This document shows positions 48,406-56,664 of a DNA stretch of 64,000 nt, piece by piece (the stretch's first letter is position 1; each line of letters opens with the position of its first letter). The position numbers were made by a program, and so were the translations under genes. This stretch comes from Paraburkholderia kururiensis JCM 10599 = LMG 19447. Its GTDB lineage: Bacteria; Pseudomonadota; Gammaproteobacteria; Burkholderiales; Burkholderiaceae. The notes under the pieces are model-generated. The model searched no databases. It was not told the DNA's origin and was given only the letters and a program-made list of their open reading frames with translations. The DNA lies in contig NZ_RJZE01000006.1 of NCBI RefSeq assembly GCF_003986935.1, positions 234,456-298,455 on the forward strand. Reading direction: 5' to 3'.

Positions 48406-49701
48406 ATGTCCAGCACCCAGTCCAGGAATCAGGCTCTCTTCGAACGCGCCCAGCGCACCATCCCCGGCGGCGTCAATTCGCCCGTGCGCGCTTTCCGTTC
48501 CGTGGGCGGCACGCCGCGCTTCATCGAACGCGCAGAAGGCCCGTACTTCTGGGATGCCGACGGCAAACGCTATATCGACTACATCGGCTCGTGGGGCCCC
48601 ATGATCGTGGGCCACGTGCATCCCGAGGTGCTGGAAGCGGTGCAGCGCACGCTGGTGAAGGGCTTCTCGTTCGGCGCACCCACCGAGGCCGAAATCGAGA
48701 TCGCCGAGGTGATCTGCAAGCTCGTGCCGTCGATGGAACAGGTGCGCATGGTGTCGAGCGGCACCGAGGCCACGATGAGCGCGCTGCGTCTTGCGCGCGG
48801 CTTCACGAACCGCAGCCGCATCGTCAAGTTCGAAGGCTGCTATCACGGCCATGCCGACAGCCTGCTCGTGAAAGCGGGCTCGGGGCTGCTCACGTTCGGC
48901 AATCCGACTTCGGCGGGCGTGCCCGTCGACATCGCGAAGCACACCACGGTGCTCGAGTACAACAACGTCGCCGCACTCGAAGAGGCGTTCAAGGCATTCG
49001 GCAACGAGATCGCGGCCGTGATCGTCGAACCCGTGGCCGGCAACATGAACCTCGTGAAGGCGACGCCGGAGTTCCTCAACGCACTGCGGCGCCTCACGAA
49101 CGAGTACGGCGGCGTGCTGATCTTCGACGAAGTGATGTGCGGCTTTCGCGTGGCGCTGGGCGGCGCACAGCAACTCTTCGGCATCACGCCGGACCTCACG
49201 TGCCTCGGCAAGGTGATCGGCGGCGGCATGCCCGCGGCGGCATTCGGCGGCCGGCGCGACATCATGGCCCACCTCGCGCCAACGGGCGGCGTCTACCAGG
49301 CGGGTACGCTGTCGGGCAATCCGGTGGCGGTGGCGGCGGGCCTGAAGACGCTCGAACTGATCCAGGCGCCGGGCTTCTACGAGCGCCTTGGCGCACAAAC
49401 GGCGCGGCTCGTGCGCGGCCTTGCCGATGTGGCGCGCGAAGCCGGCGTGCCGTTCGCGGCCGATTCGCTCGGCGGCATGTTCGGCCTCTATTTCACGCAG
49501 CACGTACCCGAGAGCTTTGCCGACGTCACGAAGAGCGACATCGCGCGCTTCAACGCGTTCTTCCACAGGATGCTCGACGCCGGCGTGTACTTCGCGCCGT
49601 CCGCGTACGAAGCGGGCTTCGTGTCGAGCACGCATGGCGACGACGTGATCGACGAGACGATCGACGCTGCGCGCGGCGCGTTCGCCGCGCTCGCTGCCTG
49701 A
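48406..49701 (+). CDS. hemL: glutamate-1-semialdehyde 2,1-aminomutase
   Basis: The protein has 431 residues. Motifs are [17 protein letters not shown] at the start, [16 protein letters not shown] for the PLP phosphate, [11 protein letters not shown] for the PLP ring and [16 protein letters not shown] containing the Schiff-base Lys. The enzyme converts glutamate-1-semialdehyde to 5-aminolevulinate in C5 tetrapyrrole synthesis. The ATG at 48406 starts the conserved N-terminus. The 244 bp before it hold no gene. ribD follows on the same strand after 76 bp. Confidence 0.97.
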   Translation: MSSTQSRNQALFERAQRTIPGGVNSPVRAFRSVGGTPRFIERAEGPYFWDADGKRYIDYIGSWGPMIVGHVHPEVLEAVQRTLVKGFSFGAPTEAEIEIAEVICKLVPSMEQVRMVSSGTEATMSALRLARGFTNRSRIVKFEGCYHGHADSLLVKAGSGLLTFGNPTSAGVPVDIAKHTTVLEYNNVAALEEAFKAFGNEIAAVIVEPVAGNMNLVKATPEFLNALRRLTNEYGGVLIFDEVMCGFRVALGGAQQLFGITPDLTCLGKVIGGGMPAAAFGGRRDIMAHLAPTGGVYQAGTLSGNPVAVAAGLKTLELIQAPGFYERLGAQTARLVRGLADVAREAGVPFAADSLGGMFGLYFTQHVPESFADVTKSDIARFNAFFHRMLDAGVYFAPSAYEAGFVSSTHGDDVIDETIDAARGAFAALAA

Positions 49702-49777
49702 TCGATGCCCGCCTTGGCGGCCCGGCCGCCGTGCCCTGCTCGCCCTTACTGAACGCCGCCGCGGAGAAACCCAGCCG

Positions 49778-50899
49778 ATGTTCTCGCAAACCGACTTTGT
49801 CCACATGCAGCGCGCGCTGACGCTTGCGGCGCGCGGTCTCTACACCACGGACCCGAATCCGCGCGTGGGCTGCGTGCTGGTCAAGAACGGCGAGGTGATC
49901 GGCGAAGGTTTTACGCAGCCCGCAGGCCAGGATCACGCTGAAATTCGCGCGCTGAAAGACGCGCGCTCGCGCGGCAACGATCCGCGCGGCGCCACCGCTT
50001 ACGTCACGCTCGAACCGTGCAGCCACTTCGGCCGCACGCCGCCGTGCGCGAACGCACTGATCGAAGCCAAAGTGGCGCGCGTGATCGCGGCGATGGAAGA
50101 CCCGAATCCGCAGGTCTCAGGCCGCGGGCTCGGCATGTTGCGCAACGCAGGCATCGACGTGCGCTGCGGCCTGCTCGCAAACGAAGCGGCCGAACTCAAC
50201 ATCGGCTTCGTCTCGCGCATGACGCGGGCACGGCCGTGGGTGCGCATGAAAGTCGCGGCCTCGCTCGACGGACGCACCGGCCTGCCTTCCGGCGAAAGCC
50301 AGTGGATCACAGGCGAGGCCGCGCGCGCCGACGGACACGCCTGGCGGGCGCGCGCATCGGCCATTCTCACCGGCATCGGCACGGTCAAGGAAGACAACCC
50401 GCGCATGACCGTGCGCGCCGTGGAAACGCCGCGCCAGCCGCGGCGCGTGCTGATCGACAGCAAGCTCGAAGTGCCGCCCGACGCGCACATTCTGGCCGGC
50501 CCGCCCACGCTGATCTTTTGCGCCGCGCTCGACGAGCGCAACGCAGAGCGCGCCGAAGCGCTGCGCGCGCGGGGCGCCGAAATCGTCGCGCTCGCCAACG
50601 AGCACGGCAAGGTGAACCTGCCCGGCATGCTCAAGGAACTGGCCGAACGCGGCGTGAACGAACTGCACGTCGAGGCGGGCTACAAGCTCAATGGCTCGTT
50701 GCTGCGCGAAGGCTGCGTGGACGAACTGCTCGTTTATCTGGCGCCCACGCTGCTCGGCGCAAATTCGCTCAGCATGGTCAACGTACTCGCGCCCGACTCG
50801 CTCGAACAGCGCATGCGCTTCGAGTTTCACCAGGTGGAGCGGATCGGCACCGATCTGCGCATCCTCGCGCGCCTCACGCCCGCTCAACCTTCGCACTGA
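49778..50899 (+). CDS. ribD: riboflavin biosynthesis deaminase/reductase RibD
   Basis: The protein has 373 residues and two domains. The N-terminal cytidine-deaminase-like zinc domain has HAEIRALKDA and the PCSHFGRTPPC zinc ligands; the C-terminal reductase has MKVAASLDGRTGLPSGESQW and the LHVEAGYKLNGSLL segment. It carries out the second and third steps from GTP towards riboflavin. It is followed after 23 bp by ribE, so the pair forms a unit. No FMN riboswitch fits in the short hemL-ribD gap. Confidence 0.97.
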   Translation: MFSQTDFVHMQRALTLAARGLYTTDPNPRVGCVLVKNGEVIGEGFTQPAGQDHAEIRALKDARSRGNDPRGATAYVTLEPCSHFGRTPPCANALIEAKVARVIAAMEDPNPQVSGRGLGMLRNAGIDVRCGLLANEAAELNIGFVSRMTRARPWVRMKVAASLDGRTGLPSGESQWITGEAARADGHAWRARASAILTGIGTVKEDNPRMTVRAVETPRQPRRVLIDSKLEVPPDAHILAGPPTLIFCAALDERNAERAEALRARGAEIVALANEHGKVNLPGMLKELAERGVNELHVEAGYKLNGSLLREGCVDELLVYLAPTLLGANSLSMVNVLAPDSLEQRMRFEFHQVERIGTDLRILARLTPAQPSH

Positions 50900-50922
50900 C
50901 AACACTGACAGGGAACGACACG

Positions 50923-51558
50923 ATGTTTACGGGAATCGTCGCGGCAGTGGGCCGCATCGAATCGATCCGCCCGCTCGGCACCACGCCGGACGCGGGCGTG
51001 CGCCTCAGCGTGGACGCAGGCAGCCTCGATCTCGCGGACGTGCAGATCGGCGACAGCATCGCGATTCAGGGCGCCTGCATGACCGTGATCGAAAAGACGG
51101 CGCGCAGCTTCGACGTGGACGTGTCGCGCGAAAGCCTGAACCGCACCGTGGGCCTGGCCGAAACCGGCGAGGTCAACCTGGAAAAGGCATTGCGGGCACA
51201 TGACCGGCTGGGCGGCCATATCGTCTCGGGCCACGTGGACGGTTTGGGCCAGGTCACGCGCTTCGCGCAGGTAGGCGAGTCGCACGAGTTGCGCGTGCTG
51301 GCGCCGCGCGAGATTGGCCGCTATCTGGCGTACAAGGGCTCGATTACGGTGAACGGCGTGAGCCTGACCGTCAATTCGGTGGAAGACCGCGCCGACGGCT
51401 GCGAATTCTCGATCAACCTGATTCCGCACACGGTCGAGGTCACCACGCTCAAGCATCTGGCGGCAGGCACACGGGTGAATCTCGAGGTGGATCTGATTGC
51501 GCGGTATGTGGAGCGGATGCTCGGGACGGCTCAGGATGACTATAAGCCGTTGAAATGA
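50923..51558 (+). CDS. ribE: riboflavin synthase, alpha subunit
   Basis: The protein has 211 residues built from two lumazine-binding repeats. It begins MFTGIVAAVGRIESI; each repeat carries the SIAIQGACMTVIE / SITVNGVSLTVNSVED type motif, and GGHIVSGHVDG lies at the joint. It dismutates two 6,7-dimethyl-8-ribityllumazines to riboflavin. AGGGAA precedes the ATG. The expected downstream riboflavin genes (ribBA, ribH, nusB in many relatives) are absent; accessory DNA starts directly after the stop. The same gene is called ribC in some species. Confidence 0.96.
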   Translation: MFTGIVAAVGRIESIRPLGTTPDAGVRLSVDAGSLDLADVQIGDSIAIQGACMTVIEKTARSFDVDVSRESLNRTVGLAETGEVNLEKALRAHDRLGGHIVSGHVDGLGQVTRFAQVGESHELRVLAPREIGRYLAYKGSITVNGVSLTVNSVEDRADGCEFSINLIPHTVEVTTLKHLAAGTRVNLEVDLIARYVERMLGTAQDDYKPLK

Positions 51559-51623
51559 TTCAGTTCTTGGCGCGTTGACTGTCTATTGTTGTATCGCTGA
51601 ATCTCGCTGAATCTACGGTTTGG

Positions 51624-51675
51624 TGACGGTATTTCTGACGGTATACGGCCGTTTTCTGTGGTTCGTATACCGTCA
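51624..51675. repeat. TGACGGTAT direct and inverted repeats at the core/accessory junction
   Basis: TGACGGTAT occurs at 51624 and 51636 in direct orientation 12 bp apart. The 11-mer TGACGGTATAC (51636-51646) is inverted at 51665-51675, giving a stem with an 18-nt loop. The repeats lie 66-117 bp after ribE. They resemble a protein-binding or recombination-site array. No integrase gene is visible nearby. The 51559-51851 stretch holds no other recognisable feature; a short minus-strand frame (51673-51855) may be a remnant. Confidence 0.6.
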
Positions 51676-51893
51676 CGCCTCCAGGAGACGCGTGATCGAC
51701 ATGCTGAATTCGGCTGCCTGCCATGCCGGCATTGGGGCTGGGTAACTGGACGCGACTTTGTCGAACGACGCTATCGAGAGTTGGAGATCCATACGCTGCA
51801 CCCGGCAGAAAAGCAGTCTGCAAGTTTCTGACCTTCCCCCTCTGAAGTATCCCACTGTAAAGTTAGTGGCAAGGCCGCAGGAAAACCCTTGTC

Positions 51894-52403
51894 ATGAAGA
51901 GGTCCCGGTTCAGCGAAGAGCAGATAATCGGGGTGCTGAAGGAAGCCGACGCAGGCATGAAGGTCGCAGACCTGCGCCGCAAGCACGGCATATCGGATGC
52001 GACGTTCTATAACTGGCGTAGCCGCTACGGCGGCATGGATGTGTCGGAAACGCGACGATTGCGGCAACTGGAGGAAGAAAACCAGCGGCTCAAGCAGCTG
52101 GTGGCCGACCAGGCACTGGACATCCGGGTTCTGAAGGACGTTCTCGGAAAAGGAGTGAGTTCGCCCGCGCAGCGCCGGGAAATTGTGCAGCAGGTGATTG
52201 ACCAGCACGACTATTCGGAGCGCCGGGCGTGCGCGCTCATTGGCGTGAACCGCCGGACGTTCCGACGGCCGGTGCTGCCTGACGCCGACCGCGAAGTTCG
52301 GCAGGCTGCGCGAGCTGGCACAGGAGCGGCCACGGTTTGGTTCGCCCCGCCTGCATGTGTTGCTCCGCCGGGAGGGTCTGGTCCAGAACCACAAGCGCAC
52401 TGA
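51894..52403 (+). pseudogene. IS3-family transposase, OrfA and 5' part of OrfB in one frame (frameshifted)
   Basis: Residues 1-88 match IS3 OrfA: a helix-turn-helix (SEEQIIGVLKEADAG, then KHGISDATFYNWRSRYGG) and a leucine-zipper-like segment (LEEENQRLKQLVADQALDI). The same frame runs on into OrfB-like sequence (REIVQQVIDQHDYSERRACAL, ending GVNRRTFRR). It then leaves the coding frame near position 52300, where one extra base moves the DDE part into the next frame (VR continues as RLRELA). The tail of this frame is out-of-phase sequence. Programmed frameshifting in IS3 elements occurs at the OrfA/OrfB junction, not here, so this is more likely a mutation. Confidence 0.75.
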
Positions 52404-52971
52404 GCGGCTGTACCGCGCAGAAGGCCTGTCGCTTCGCCTGAAACGTCGAAAGAAGCGCCCGGGGCATCTACGCGCGGTAATGCCGGCGCCCGGCGGCGCA
52501 GACGAAAGCTGGGCGATGGACTTTGTTGCTGACGCACTGGTGCATGGCCGACGCATTCGCATGTTGACCATCATCGACGCGTGGAACCGCGAGTGCCCGC
52601 ACATCGAGGTCGACTTCTCGCTCACCGGTGTTCGCGTGGCGCGTGTGCTCGAGCAGTTGCGGCAACGCGGACGATGCCCCGGCCTGATTCAGGTGGATAA
52701 CGGACCGGAGTTCGTCAGCAAGGCGCTCGATGCCTGGGCGCACGAACATGGCATCAGGCTGCAGTTCATCCGTCCAGGCAGGCCGGTGGAAAACGCGTAC
52801 ATCGAAAGCTTCAACGGCCGACTGCGCGAAGAATGTTTGAACAAGCATGCGTTCGTCAGTCTCGATGATGCGCGCAGGCGAATTGAAGCGTGGCGCACTG
52901 ACTACAGCTCGGTGCGCCCGCATAGTGCCTTAGGGCAACTGGCGCCGGACCAATTCCGGCAACTGCATTAA
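52357..52971 (+). CDS. IS3-family transposase OrfB, catalytic (DDE integrase) part
   Basis: The 204-residue frame contains the retroviral-integrase-type core: first Asp in ESWAMDFVADALVHGR, second Asp in LIQVDNGPEF and Glu in NAYIESFNGRLREECLN, with the IS3 hallmark tail YSSVRPHSALGQLAPDQF. The true coding phase starts further upstream (KFGRLRELAQERPRFGSPRL, from about 52285), but its link to the 5' part is broken by a frameshift. Without correction the catalytic domain is not translated as a full OrfB. Confidence 0.8.
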   Translation: MLLRREGLVQNHKRTERLYRAEGLSLRLKRRKKRPGHLRAVMPAPGGADESWAMDFVADALVHGRRIRMLTIIDAWNRECPHIEVDFSLTGVRVARVLEQLRQRGRCPGLIQVDNGPEFVSKALDAWAHEHGIRLQFIRPGRPVENAYIESFNGRLREECLNKHAFVSLDDARRRIEAWRTDYSSVRPHSALGQLAPDQFRQLH

Positions 52972-53041
52972 CCGAAAACCGGCAAGCCCACTAACTTACG
53001 AGTGGTGTACTCGAAGGGGTAAGGTCACCGGCTGCCTGACA

Positions 53042-53302
53042 TCATGAGGGATCGCTCAGGCTCGATATCAGATGACATCCACAGGTTGCGCGATGGCCAT
53101 GTCGCGCGATCGGAATACCATCGTCCGTCATTGACGTGTCCCCCTCGATGATGACATTCGGCTTCGTGTCAGGGTGTTTCGGGCAAGACACTTCGTCGCC
53201 CTTACGGGCGACGAAACGACCATCGAAGCTCATGGTGGACGACGCAGTGATAACTTTTCCACCATGATCAGTATCGTCGTCGATGCGTATCAAGTTCATC
53301 AT
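53042..53302 (-). CDS. PAAR-domain protein (type VI secretion spike tip)
   Basis: The protein has 86 residues from the ATG at 53302 (ATG 53299 is equally possible). It carries the PAAR repeats: DHGGKVITASSTMSFDGRFV, then ARKGDEVSCPKHPD and IPIARHGHRATCGCHLISS. Conserved His and Cys residues bind zinc at the tip. PAAR proteins cap VgrG trimers and carry effectors. It is the last gene of the minus-strand run vgrG-effector-immunity-PAAR and ends only 36 bp from the IS element. The longer frame to 53353 starts at TTG and adds no domain. Confidence 0.9.
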   Translation of the reverse strand: MMNLIRIDDDTDHGGKVITASSTMSFDGRFVARKGDEVSCPKHPDTKPNVIIEGDTSMTDDGIPIARHGHRATCGCHLISSLSDPS

Positions 53303-53349
53303 TGATGTGTCGAAATCAAGAACGCAATATCGGCCGAACCAGATGCAGC

Positions 53350-53886
53350 TCAACGTGGCTGACAGCCATCAAGAGTCTTCGTTACCGGCGCCACCTTCTC
53401 GCCGTCGTCGCTCAGCACGAACATCCTTTCGCGGCACTCGCCCGGTTTTCCGGGGATTTGCTCGATGTGGTACTGGGCGATCACCAACCTGCTGTCCGGG
53501 TGACTAAGCAATTCAGTTACGTAGTTACGTCCGTCACTGGTCTTTTGCGGCTTTTCTCCATCCGACGAGAACATGTCCAGAGCCTTGGAGTCCTTGCCCG
53601 TGGCCAAGTCCGACAACGTGTAGTAACGACACTCCGTTCCGCAACTGTGGAGCCCAATGTAGTACTTGCCCGCAAAATTAACCCTTGGAGGAGAAACCTC
53701 CTTCCCCATGTCGTCCCTCCACGTGTCGCCTGATTTGACGTAATAAGAGGGAGTGTGAATGTTCCCGTTGTATATCGGCGAGGGATAGTCCGAAAACTTG
53801 GGTGCAGCGGCACCTTCGGCCGTGAAGGCCCGGGCATTGCAGGAGACGATGCCTAGAAAGACCACGAAAAAGAACCTTGCGCGCAT
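53350..53886 (-). CDS. predicted lipoprotein, candidate immunity protein of the adjacent effector
   Basis: The protein has 178 residues from the ATG at 53886, which follows CGGAG. A signal sequence (MRARFFFVVFLGIVSC) ends in a lipobox (IVSC) with Cys16; Asn follows, which does not retain lipoproteins in the inner membrane. The mature part contains FAGKYYIGLHSCGTECRYYT and other paired Cys. I do not recognise a named family. It lies immediately after the effector gene; an alternative ATG at 53901 overlaps the effector stop (ATGA). Position, envelope location and pairing with a peptidoglycan-targeting effector suggest immunity. This is inference. Confidence 0.7.
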   Translation of the reverse strand: MRARFFFVVFLGIVSCNARAFTAEGAAAPKFSDYPSPIYNGNIHTPSYYVKSGDTWRDDMGKEVSPPRVNFAGKYYIGLHSCGTECRYYTLSDLATGKDSKALDMFSSDGEKPQKTSDGRNYVTELLSHPDSRLVIAQYHIEQIPGKPGECRERMFVLSDDGEKVAPVTKTLDGCQPR

Positions 53887-53897
53887 TGCAACTCCGG

Positions 53898-56612
53898 TCA
53901 TTTGATCAAATCATCCAACTCACCGACAGGAACGGCCAGATCGCTATTTCCGCTCAATTCATCATCGAGATACGTAGAAAATTTCTGATTGACGGTGTTC
54001 ATACTTACACCACCCTGGCCGTACATATCCCCGGGCAAGCTGGCCCATTCCTTGTTACATCCGTCATCGAATATAGCTCTCTGAATATCACCTTTCTTTA
54101 TATCTTCAATTGCGTTTCTCTTGAATTTCAACAAAACCACGCAAAATCGATCTTGCGATGCAGGTGTGAAATTATCGATCCCATACTGCTGTCGGTAACT
54201 TATGAACGTTGGATCGTCCCATGTGTAGCCCATGACCTGGTACGCTCCCGCAGCGGTCGATTTCAGCGTTTTGCCACGACTGTTTGTCCGCGTTATGAGG
54301 ATCTTCGGGTGATCACTGAAATCTCGACCATAGTTCTTGATAAATGACTCCCCGCCGAACAGTCTTTCGTAACCGGCCTCTCCTTCAGTCCCCTCCCCCA
54401 CTCGAATCATTCGAAGAAAAGCGCGAACACGCGCCTCTTCCAGAGTTAAGTTTTTCGACGCAAAATTCCCGATCAGCCCGATCGGATGGATATGATATAC
54501 GACTGGCGAATCTGGGAAACCATTAACGGTGGCGACTTTATTCCACCACTGAAGTTTCTCGATACGCTCGAGCTCGCTTTGCCAGATCTGCTTGTGCTCC
54601 TTCATGAGCGCCGACAGCTGGTCCCATTTCCCCATACTGCCGCCCCATTCGCTTTCGTAGCGCACGATCAGATGTGATAGTGCTTCTGCCAGCCACGGGA
54701 TCTCCTGCGCCTTCGCCAGCTCGGCTGCGGTTAATGTGCCGTTTCCATCGTGGTCGATGGCCTTTTCCAGCTTGGTAATGAGTTCGCTGCTGTTTACGCC
54801 CAACGCTGAGGGCTTGAATTCGTCTTCCTCCCCGTCCAGCAGTTCTTTGGTCACGTAGACCGCCCGCTTGAACGAGTCGACGATCGAGATGCTGGTGTTA
54901 TCAACGATCTCAAATCCGGGCCATGCCCACTGGCTCTGCCACGACGTGTTCGGATGACCTTTATCGCACACCCAGCCTGTAGTGCTGTCGCCCTTTCCGG
55001 TCCCGATGGTGATTTTCCACCAGTGCTGCCGTTGGTCGTCTTCGGCCGATTCGATCTGTTGCAATTCGCTTTGTGTGAATACGTCCTGGAACGTTGCTGC
55101 CGGCCCTTTGGCATTCGCAAGCTTCAAAGGGAATTCGTTCCAGCCGTCGGTGACACGCTCGGTTACCTGGCCGCTCAATGATCGCTCGACCCACAGCGGA
55201 TTGCCCTTCGGCGTGCCGTTTGCCTTGTGTTTCGCATGATGAGTATGCGAATGACCGGAGGTGCCCGACGTAGGCATCTGCATTGGTTGCACCCTCACCC
55301 ACGGGCCCTTCGAAGGGCTGCCTGCAACGGGTTTGAGCGTGAGGCCAATATCGATGGTCTGGTCGGGTTCCGACGGGGTCACCAGCATTGCCCCCGGCGA
55401 CACAACCAGCATAGTCTTCGGGAGACTATCGGCCCGAGAGCGGCACCTGTCGATGAATGCCTTGAGCTTGTCGCCCGCGAAGACTTCCAGATGCAGTAGC
55501 GGCCTGGAAGCCTGTGGAGGTAATTGCGTTGATTCGCGATATCGCAGGAAATGTCCAAGATGGCCGATCTTGTCGCCCGCCTTGACCGGAAACGGCGTGT
55601 CAAGCACGACGACTGCATCGAGCGGATTCGGCGTAATCTTCGAATCCAGTTCATCGATATAGACCCAGCCTGTTGCGGCGGTGACGGGAGGGTCCTCGCT
55701 CTCAGTTGCGGCAACGGGACTACCCTTCTGCACTTTATCGATGCGCGCCCAGCCGCTCTTTGCGGTGCCGACAACTGTGATTTCGCTACCGCGAGGCAAC
55801 AGTCCGATGATCTTTCCCTGCGGAAGTTCACGGATATGAAGGCCTGTGATGGAGGGTGTCTGAACCCGTACCTGAAAGTCGTTGGCGATCAGGTCGCCGA
55901 TGGGGTCCCCACTCACAGATTCCGGCACTCTCGCCGCTGCCTGCGTATCTTTCGCCTTGCTACCCACCACGAAGCATCGGTCACCTTTCCAGAAAGGCAT
56001 TCGCTGGACGGCGGGTGTGCCGTTTGCCGTATCAGCATCTTTGCCGGTCGACTGGTAATGCGCCCAGTCGAGCAGGTGCATGTAGAGGCTGTAGAACTCC
56101 AGAACGTCGTCCGAAGGCGGCTCCGCGGTAGTTGCCGGCAGTGCTGATGTCGAGGCGCCTTGGGCACTAGGCGCTTGCGACAATGATTGCGTTCCAGAGG
56201 AAGTGGATGGTGGTTGTGACGTAGGAATGGCGAGCTTGTGCCGTACCAGCACGAAGCTCGTTGAGTACAGCCCCTTCCTGCCATCCGGATAGTCCAGTTC
56301 CGGATACTTGCTGTCGAGCCTGTAGGCGACGATCTCGCCATCTGCGATGACGCTGACGCCTTCGTCCTGCTTCAGCATCCCTTCGGTACCTTTGCCGAAA
56401 TGGATACCGCCATGCCAGATGCCGTTCGCCCCGAGCGGAAAGAAGCCATCTTCGGCCTTGCCCAGTGCCTCGAAACAGGATTGGGCACCGACTGCTCTCG
56501 CGTTGTTCGGTGCGAACGGATAACTCCAGTTCCTGAGCGGCTGGAGCGGCTGGGGCGCGGCAGTCGTCGGGGGCGGCGCCGGTTTGTTATGCGTATCGTT
56601 CTTCGTGCTCAT
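53898..56612 (-). CDS. putative T6SS cell-wall effector: M23-like fold, SH3-like region, EF-hand loop and lambda-R (GH104)-type lytic transglycosylase
   Basis: The protein has 904 residues and no signal peptide. After a Pro-rich start, residues 60-130, 172-181 and 340-380 match the LytM/M23 fold (IWHGGIHFGKG, FYSLYMHLLDW, KAGDKIGHLGH, LLHLEVFAGD). The M23 zinc Asp is replaced by His71 and the first His of HxH by Leu, so this module may be non-catalytic. An SH3b-like region spans about 245-325. A complete EF-hand loop lies at 620-631 (D620, D622, N624, T626, T628, E631). The C-terminus (730-880) closely follows phage lambda endolysin R: VGEGT with the catalytic-type Glu740, GYERLFGGESF, DFSDHPK, KSTAAGAYQV and EWASLPGDMYGQG. 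The gene lies 52 bp after vgrG and is followed by a candidate immunity gene, so delivery into the periplasm of rivals is likely. Confidence 0.85.
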   Translation of the reverse strand: MSTKNDTHNKPAPPPTTAAPQPLQPLRNWSYPFAPNNARAVGAQSCFEALGKAEDGFFPLGANGIWHGGIHFGKGTEGMLKQDEGVSVIADGEIVAYRLDSKYPELDYPDGRKGLYSTSFVLVRHKLAIPTSQPPSTSSGTQSLSQAPSAQGASTSALPATTAEPPSDDVLEFYSLYMHLLDWAHYQSTGKDADTANGTPAVQRMPFWKGDRCFVVGSKAKDTQAAARVPESVSGDPIGDLIANDFQVRVQTPSITGLHIRELPQGKIIGLLPRGSEITVVGTAKSGWARIDKVQKGSPVAATESEDPPVTAATGWVYIDELDSKITPNPLDAVVVLDTPFPVKAGDKIGHLGHFLRYRESTQLPPQASRPLLHLEVFAGDKLKAFIDRCRSRADSLPKTMLVVSPGAMLVTPSEPDQTIDIGLTLKPVAGSPSKGPWVRVQPMQMPTSGTSGHSHTHHAKHKANGTPKGNPLWVERSLSGQVTERVTDGWNEFPLKLANAKGPAATFQDVFTQSELQQIESAEDDQRQHWWKITIGTGKGDSTTGWVCDKGHPNTSWQSQWAWPGFEIVDNTSISIVDSFKRAVYVTKELLDGEEDEFKPSALGVNSSELITKLEKAIDHDGNGTLTAAELAKAQEIPWLAEALSHLIVRYESEWGGSMGKWDQLSALMKEHKQIWQSELERIEKLQWWNKVATVNGFPDSPVVYHIHPIGLIGNFASKNLTLEEARVRAFLRMIRVGEGTEGEAGYERLFGGESFIKNYGRDFSDHPKILITRTNSRGKTLKSTAAGAYQVMGYTWDDPTFISYRQQYGIDNFTPASQDRFCVVLLKFKRNAIEDIKKGDIQRAIFDDGCNKEWASLPGDMYGQGGVSMNTVNQKFSTYLDDELSGNSDLAVPVGELDDLIK

Positions 56613-56664
56613 GGTCTGCGATCATTCTGTGGGTACCGGGTTGCGTTGCGGACAGGCTTCGTCC

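Larger units (their letters stand above)
51852..53005 (+). mobile_element. IS3-family insertion sequence, approximate limits
   Basis: A transposase of the IS3 family (OrfA with HTH and leucine zipper, OrfB with DDE motif) is flanked by related imperfect inverted ends. Each end contains a CCACT...AGTGG core (51852-51869 and 52988-53005) with AAGTTAGTGG shared between the left end and the reverse complement of the right end. Size is about 1.15 kb, normal for the family. I could not identify a clear target-site duplication. The transposase reading frame is broken, so this copy is probably inactive by itself. Confidence 0.8.

Noticed and set aside
49702..49777. FMN riboswitch before ribD
   Set aside because: The gap is only 76 nt and shows none of the conserved helices.
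51673..51855. 60-codon minus-strand frame at the ribE/IS junction
   Set aside because: Part of it reads like protein (MDLQLSIASFDKVASSYPAP), but there is no ribosome-binding site or family, so it is mentioned only as a possible remnant.
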